This document shows, piece by piece, positions 15,501 to 17,763 of a DNA stretch of 17,763 bases. This stretch comes from Chloroflexota bacterium (GTDB lineage Bacteria; Chloroflexota; Dehalococcoidia; Tepidiformales; Tepidiformaceae): positions 1-17,763 of the forward strand of contig JAKALX010000019.1 of NCBI GenBank assembly GCA_021823905.1. The letters run 5' to 3'. The first letter of the stretch is position 1, and each line of letters starts with the position of its first letter. Under the pieces are notes generated by a model. That model was not told where the DNA came from, made no database searches, and worked only from the letters and a program-made list of their open reading frames with translations. A program made the translations under genes and the position numbers.

Positions 15501-16164
15501 GCGCCTGCAGCTTGGCTTGCACGTCCTCGTTGCGCGACAACTTGTCGAGCCGGGCGATGGCAAGGTCGGTCTCCAGAAACCAGTTGCCCGTGCGGGCAGC
15601 CTCGAGTTTGTCGTTAGTCAGGATCTCGAAGGGAAGGTGGAAGCGGCGGTCGAGTTCGTCCTGCCACTGCTCGGCCAGGTTCCCAGGGCATACGATGAGG
15701 CAGCGTTGCAGATCGCCACGAGCGATCAACTCCTTGATGAGAAGGCCCGCCATGATTGTCTTGCCGGCGCCAGGGTCGTCAGCGAGCAGAAACCGCAGCG
15801 GCTGCCGTGGCAGCATCGCCTCGTACACCGCCGTGATCTGGTGCGGCAGCGGATCGATCAGAGAAGTGTGCACCGCGAGCACAGGATCGAAAAGGTGCGC
15901 CAGCCGAATCCGATGAGCCTCGGAAACGAGCCGGAAGAGCGCTCCATCGCCGTCGAAACTCCAGGGCCGGCCCTTCTCGACCACCTGGATCCGCGTTTCA
16001 TCGTGGCGGTACAGGAGTTGATTGGCGACGTGGCCACCCGGGTCCTTGAACGTGAGTTCCAGTACCTCCGAGCCGTACCACTGGACGCTTACCACTGTGA
16101 CCAAGGCATCGGGCAAGATCCCGCGCACGGCCGCGTTTGGTTGTAGCTCTTCGAGCTTGCTCAT
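12586..16164 (-). CDS. SNF2-family helicase/translocase with C-terminal DUF3883
   Basis: The protein has 1192 residues from the ATG at 16164 (GGGGG 8 bases upstream). An in-frame ATG at 16182 has no suitable site. The ATPase core is intact: Walker A DDPGAGKT (129-136), Walker B DEAH (232-235), and motif III TATPH (269-273). The second RecA lobe runs from about 535 to 640 with LFTEHLDTL, TDAAGEGINLQ and the motif VI arginines in QRFGRIHRIGQ. Charged, probably coiled-coil stretches surround residues 370-470 and 990-1040. Residues about 1060-1190 form DUF3883: LGYDIESR followed by FIEVKG, the D...ExK pattern of PD-(D/E)XK folds, here possibly nuclease or end-binding. This architecture resembles the DISARM DrmD helicase and the COG0553 helicase of DUF1156/DUF499 clusters. 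It probably moves along or remodels invading DNA. Its TAG overlaps the GTG of the sacsin-like gene. Confidence 0.92.
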   Translation of the reverse strand: MSKLEELQPNAAVRGILPDALVTVVSVQWYGSEVLELTFKDPGGHVANQLLYRHDETRIQVVEKGRPWSFDGDGALFRLVSEAHRIRLAHLFDPVLAVHTSLIDPLPHQITAVYEAMLPRQPLRFLLADDPGAGKTIMAGLLIKELIARGDLQRCLIVCPGNLAEQWQDELDRRFHLPFEILTNDKLEAARTGNWFLETDLAIARLDKLSRNEDVQAKLQAPDCHWDLIVCDEAHKMSATFFGGEVKYTKRYRLGQLLSGLTRNLLLMTATPHNGKEEDFQLFMALLDGDRFEGRFRDGVHAIDVSDLMRRMVKETLLKFDGTPLFPERIAHTVPYKLSAAEAHLYKEVTDYVREEFNRAEALQNEKRAGTVGFALTILQRRLASSPEAIFQSLRRRRERLEKRLRELELLHRGATITALAAAGPTLDRDDIEDLEDAPENEVQEAEEEVLDQATAARTIQELQAEIATLTRLQAMAQSIRRSGEDTKWRELAGLLAEIFTPAALTGRVGEPPSPYGDPGAPRPVSSPRQKLVLFTEHLDTLHYLAERIGTLLGRVGSVVEIHGGMGREERKKAQEAFLHDPEIQVLVATDAAGEGINLQRAHLMVNYDLPWNPNRIEQRFGRIHRIGQTEVCHLWNLVAEETREGDVYRTLLEKLEEARKALGGQVFNVLGKLEFEGRPLRDLLIEAIRYGDLPEVRARLTRAVENAVDQRQLQGLIDEHALVHDGMDSSRVAQVREEMERAEARRLQPHYIESFFLEAFQQLGGTTRQREPRRYEVTHVPAPVRNRDRLIGTGQPVLPRYERIAFEKNLIAPTGQPLAAFVCPGHPLLDATLDLTLERHRDLLRRGAALVDERDPGMNPRVLFYLEHAIQDASLTRSGERRTISKRMLYVELDATGEVRHLNYAPYLDYRPLKADEPNVEAILSRPEAAWITRDLERQAQVHAIAHVVPEHLGDVRDRRLAWIEKAHAAVKDRLTKEINYWDHRAEDLKAQEQAGKPNARLNSQEARRRADDLQGRLERRLAELEREKQISALPPVVLGGVVVVPAGLIAAMTGQHGNSPIVPIDTQASAARARAAVMEIERRLGFMPTDREADKLGYDIESRIPGTGKLRFIEVKGRVTDAATITVTKNEILYSLNKPEDFILAIVEFLPDGAHRVHYVRRPFRREPDFGAASVNYEFKELLANAEEPR

Positions 16165-16230
16165 TCGGTGTGCCCCCGACATTGAACTGCGGGTGACATC
16201 CTACTCCTCAAGGGAACGATTTGGCGGACT

Positions 16231-16410
16231 CTATTGGCGAACGAGTCGCAACAACGAAGACGAGATGCGGCCCGTGCACCAGCGTGAGCGGGAACCACGG
16301 CTCAGGAATGGAGGGACAATGGTGCTTTCCTGTACGAAACCGGCAGCGCTGGACGCGGCCTTTAGGTACCGAAACCAGTCGTAGTCGGTGATCCCGACGT
16401 AGAGCTTCAT
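16231..16410 (-). pseudogene. Stump of a second HNH-family protein (59 codons)
   Basis: An ATG overlapping the stop of the HNH gene (ATGA) opens an ORF reading MKLYVGITDYDWFRYL. To my memory this is the highly recognisable start of a different, about 300-residue HNH endonuclease family (MKxxVGVTDxDWFxFL). After about 24 residues the resemblance stops. The rest (Ser/Arg-rich) looks out of frame and ends in TAG at 16231. In another frame, running to base 16208, a stretch EPWFPLTLVHGPHLVFVV is vaguely like the continuing FLFKLH.P..IVGGG motif of that family. I read this as a frameshifted and internally deleted remnant. It could still be a short expressed peptide coupled to the HNH gene. Confidence 0.5.
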
Positions 16411-17357
16411 CGCAGCTCACCCGGCATATCTTGGCGGAAGCGCTGGTAGCGCCGTTCGAGGAAGGCGGGATCGGGTCTCGTCCCTGGGTTCCTCGGCAGG
16501 ATGATCCGCTGGTTGTGGATACCCTGGAGGCCGTGGCAGAGCATCGGGCCGTCGTGCTCGCGGAGGATCTCCTCCTTGACCTCGATGGTGTAGTCGGGTC
16601 GGATGCCGAAGAAGTACCTGTCGAACGCCGCGTGGTGGAGCTTGCACAGGGCGATCCCGTTCGGCACGACGGGTTCGCTGTCCGGCTCGCCGTCGGGAAG
16701 GATGTGCGCCGCGTCGAGGAGCTCCTCGTGCCGGAGTTGGCAGAGCGCGCAGCGCTCCTGATACGCCCGCAGGACACGCTCGCGGAAGGCGTGTTGGTGC
16801 AGCCGGACCTGCACGGTCGCGGTGATGTAGGCGCGCCGGGCATCCCCGCCGGCGTCGTCACCGTCGAAGCCCGAGAAGTCCGCCGCACCGTGGGCCACCC
16901 GGAGACGGCGATCGACCTCCGAGGCCGCGTCCACCGCGACCGCGAACGTGAGAGCCGCAGGGTCATCGCCCACGATGAAGACCGGCCAGACCGCGAGATA
17001 CCGTGCCCGCACGATGGCGTGCAGGTAGGCCAGTGGGACGTGACGCCGCATCGCCTCACGAAGGCCGACGTTGTCGCGGTGGTTGGCGTCTGTGCCTCGA
17101 TAGCGGTAGTGGAGGAGGTTGTCGCCGTGAAACGAGTCGTCGTACGGGCCGCTGGACGTCGTCGTGATCGAAAGCGGCAACTGCATCAGCCGGGGCTTGA
17201 AGATCCCCTGCGGACCAACCAACCGGATCTGCTCGCCCTCGAACAGGAAGCCCTGCTCGAGAAGGACCCGCGGCAACGTGTCGCCATGCGCCAGCACCTG
17301 CGACTTCAACCACTGGAAGGCGGCTAAGCGGATGGGGAGGTCAGCCACGAGAGTCAT
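16407..17357 (-). CDS. HNH endonuclease
   Basis: This 316-residue protein belongs to a common bacterial family of putative restriction HNH nucleases. The N-terminal two thirds (ADLPIRLAAFQWL; VGPQGIFKPRLM, 48-59; PLSITT; YRYRGTD, 85-90) form the family's conserved DNA-recognition-like part. The nuclease is at the C-terminus: C203-A-L-C206, then LLDAAHIL with H218, then N233-G-I-A-L-C238 and L-H-H (240-242), which gives the four-residue zinc site and the HNH catalytic triad. The ORF is open upstream to 17555, but family similarity begins at about MTLVADLPIR. The start has no strong Shine-Dalgarno, and GTG nine bases further in is an alternative. It is the first complete gene of the cluster and its stop overlaps the next short ORF. 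It may cut unmarked or unusual DNA. Confidence 0.85.
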   Translation of the reverse strand: MTLVADLPIRLAAFQWLKSQVLAHGDTLPRVLLEQGFLFEGEQIRLVGPQGIFKPRLMQLPLSITTTSSGPYDDSFHGDNLLHYRYRGTDANHRDNVGLREAMRRHVPLAYLHAIVRARYLAVWPVFIVGDDPAALTFAVAVDAASEVDRRLRVAHGAADFSGFDGDDAGGDARRAYITATVQVRLHQHAFRERVLRAYQERCALCQLRHEELLDAAHILPDGEPDSEPVVPNGIALCKLHHAAFDRYFFGIRPDYTIEVKEEILREHDGPMLCHGLQGIHNQRIILPRNPGTRPDPAFLERRYQRFRQDMPGELR

Positions 17358-17508
17358 CGCGGCGCCGATGGTCCACGAGGCATGGTAGCGCTGATGATAG
17401 GACCCCCAGGTCCGGCCGAGTTGCAAATCCGGCCGCAGATCGGTGCCATAGCCGACGAGATTGAAGGTCTTGACGGGCCGGCCCGACCCGACCGCCGAAG
17501 GGGAACCC
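17358..17508 (-). other. 151-base gap before the HNH gene, likely leader of the operon
   Basis: This is the only clear break between genes on the upstream side, so the operon promoter would be expected here. On the minus strand I can find only weak -35/-10 pairs, such as TTGCAA followed by TCCTAT after 17 bases, too poor to call. The minus-strand frame of the HNH gene is open across the whole gap, so part of it could instead encode an N-terminal extension. No terminator hairpin with a T-run is visible after the upstream gene. Confidence 0.3.
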
Positions 17509-17763
17509 TCAAGCGAGAGCAGAGAGGAACACGTCGGCCGGCAGCACGCGCACACCGTCCTCGATGAAGTCCTTGTCGCCCTCGAGGGTGACCTGATACA
17601 TCCACGGGATCGAGAGACGGTCGCGGAAGTAGACCGTGGCGGGGTCGACGCGGGTCTCGGCGATCTTGACCTCGACGGCGAACCACGGCCGCCCGCGGTG
17701 GGTGACGAGGAAGTCCACCTCGTGGCCGGCGCGGTCGCGCAGGTAGTGGAGCTCGACCGGGTG
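17509..17763 (-). CDS. DUF4143 ATPase, C-terminal fragment (cut by window edge)
   Basis: The last 84 codons of a gene that enters from the right edge. The sequence LHYLRDRAGHEVDFLVTHRG, then PWFAVEVKIAETRVD, is the C-terminal nuclease-like fold typical of AAA ATPases with DUF4143: an E-V-D strand followed by E-V-K, the PD-(D/E)XK pattern. Such proteins are widespread orphan ATPases, sometimes proposed to take part in defence or toxin regulation. The ATPase half is not visible. The gene has the same orientation as the cluster but is separated from it by 151 bases, so membership is uncertain. Confidence 0.78.
   Translation of the reverse strand, partial: HPVELHYLRDRAGHEVDFLVTHRGRPWFAVEVKIAETRVDPATVYFRDRLSIPWMYQVTLEGDKDFIEDGVRVLPADVFLSALA

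Noticed and set aside
16208..17059. Minus-strand ORF of 283 codons overlapping the HNH gene
   Set aside because: Most of it is an out-of-frame Ser/Arg/Thr-rich shadow of the HNH gene. Only its last part may preserve the frame-shifted remnant described separately.
1..17763. Classification as BREX or DISARM
   Set aside because: No PglZ, BrxC or BrxL is visible, and no DrmA or DrmB (DUF1998). The helicase resembles DrmD, but that alone is not enough. The core fits the DUF1156/DUF499 cluster better.
1..17763. Mobile element ends, attachment sites, CRISPR arrays, tRNA or rRNA genes
   Set aside because: I looked for transposase motifs, terminal inverted repeats, regularly spaced repeats and cloverleaf patterns on both strands and saw none that I could support by eye.

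Overview
The window is a GC-rich bacterial segment. Every convincing gene lies on the minus strand, and most neighbours overlap by 1 to 20 bases or sit within about 20 bases of each other. Starts are mostly led by Shine-Dalgarno sequences. The base composition suggests a high-GC bacterium, but no housekeeping gene is present and I cannot place it taxonomically. No tRNA, rRNA, CRISPR array or insertion sequence is visible.

In transcription order (right to left) the layout is as follows. The C-terminal end of a DUF4143-type ATPase is cut by the right edge. After a 151-base gap comes an HNH endonuclease. It overlaps a short ORF that looks like the stump of a second HNH-family protein. Next are a SNF2-type helicase with a C-terminal DUF3883 domain, a giant sacsin-like GHKL ATPase, a 148-residue zinc-ribbon protein, a DUF262 (GmrSD-like) nuclease with an HNH-type C-terminus, and a CBS-like protein ending in a HEPN RNase motif. 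Then follow a DUF1156 (COG1743) adenine-type DNA methyltransferase, an ABC/OLD-like AAA ATPase, a DUF4276 TOPRIM-like protein, and a possible 64-residue ORF. Last is the first 44 residues of a Swt1-type HEPN/DUF499 protein, cut by the left edge.

The helicase-DUF3883, DUF1156 methyltransferase and DUF499 protein form a gene trio that I recall as a predicted, poorly characterised defence cluster (COG0553/COG1743/COG1483). In this window the trio is split apart by what look like three plug-in pairs: sacsin-like ATPase plus zinc ribbon, GmrSD-like nuclease plus CBS-HEPN, and AAA ATPase plus TOPRIM. All share the same strand and near-seamless junctions.

The most economical reading is one large co-transcribed anti-phage operon. 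A methyltransferase would mark self DNA. A helicase and a DUF499 ATPase would do surveillance or translocation. Several nuclease or RNase effectors (HNH, GmrSD-like, DUF3883, TOPRIM, two HEPN domains) would provide interference or abortive infection. The domain calls are read from motifs. The unity and function of the system are inference.
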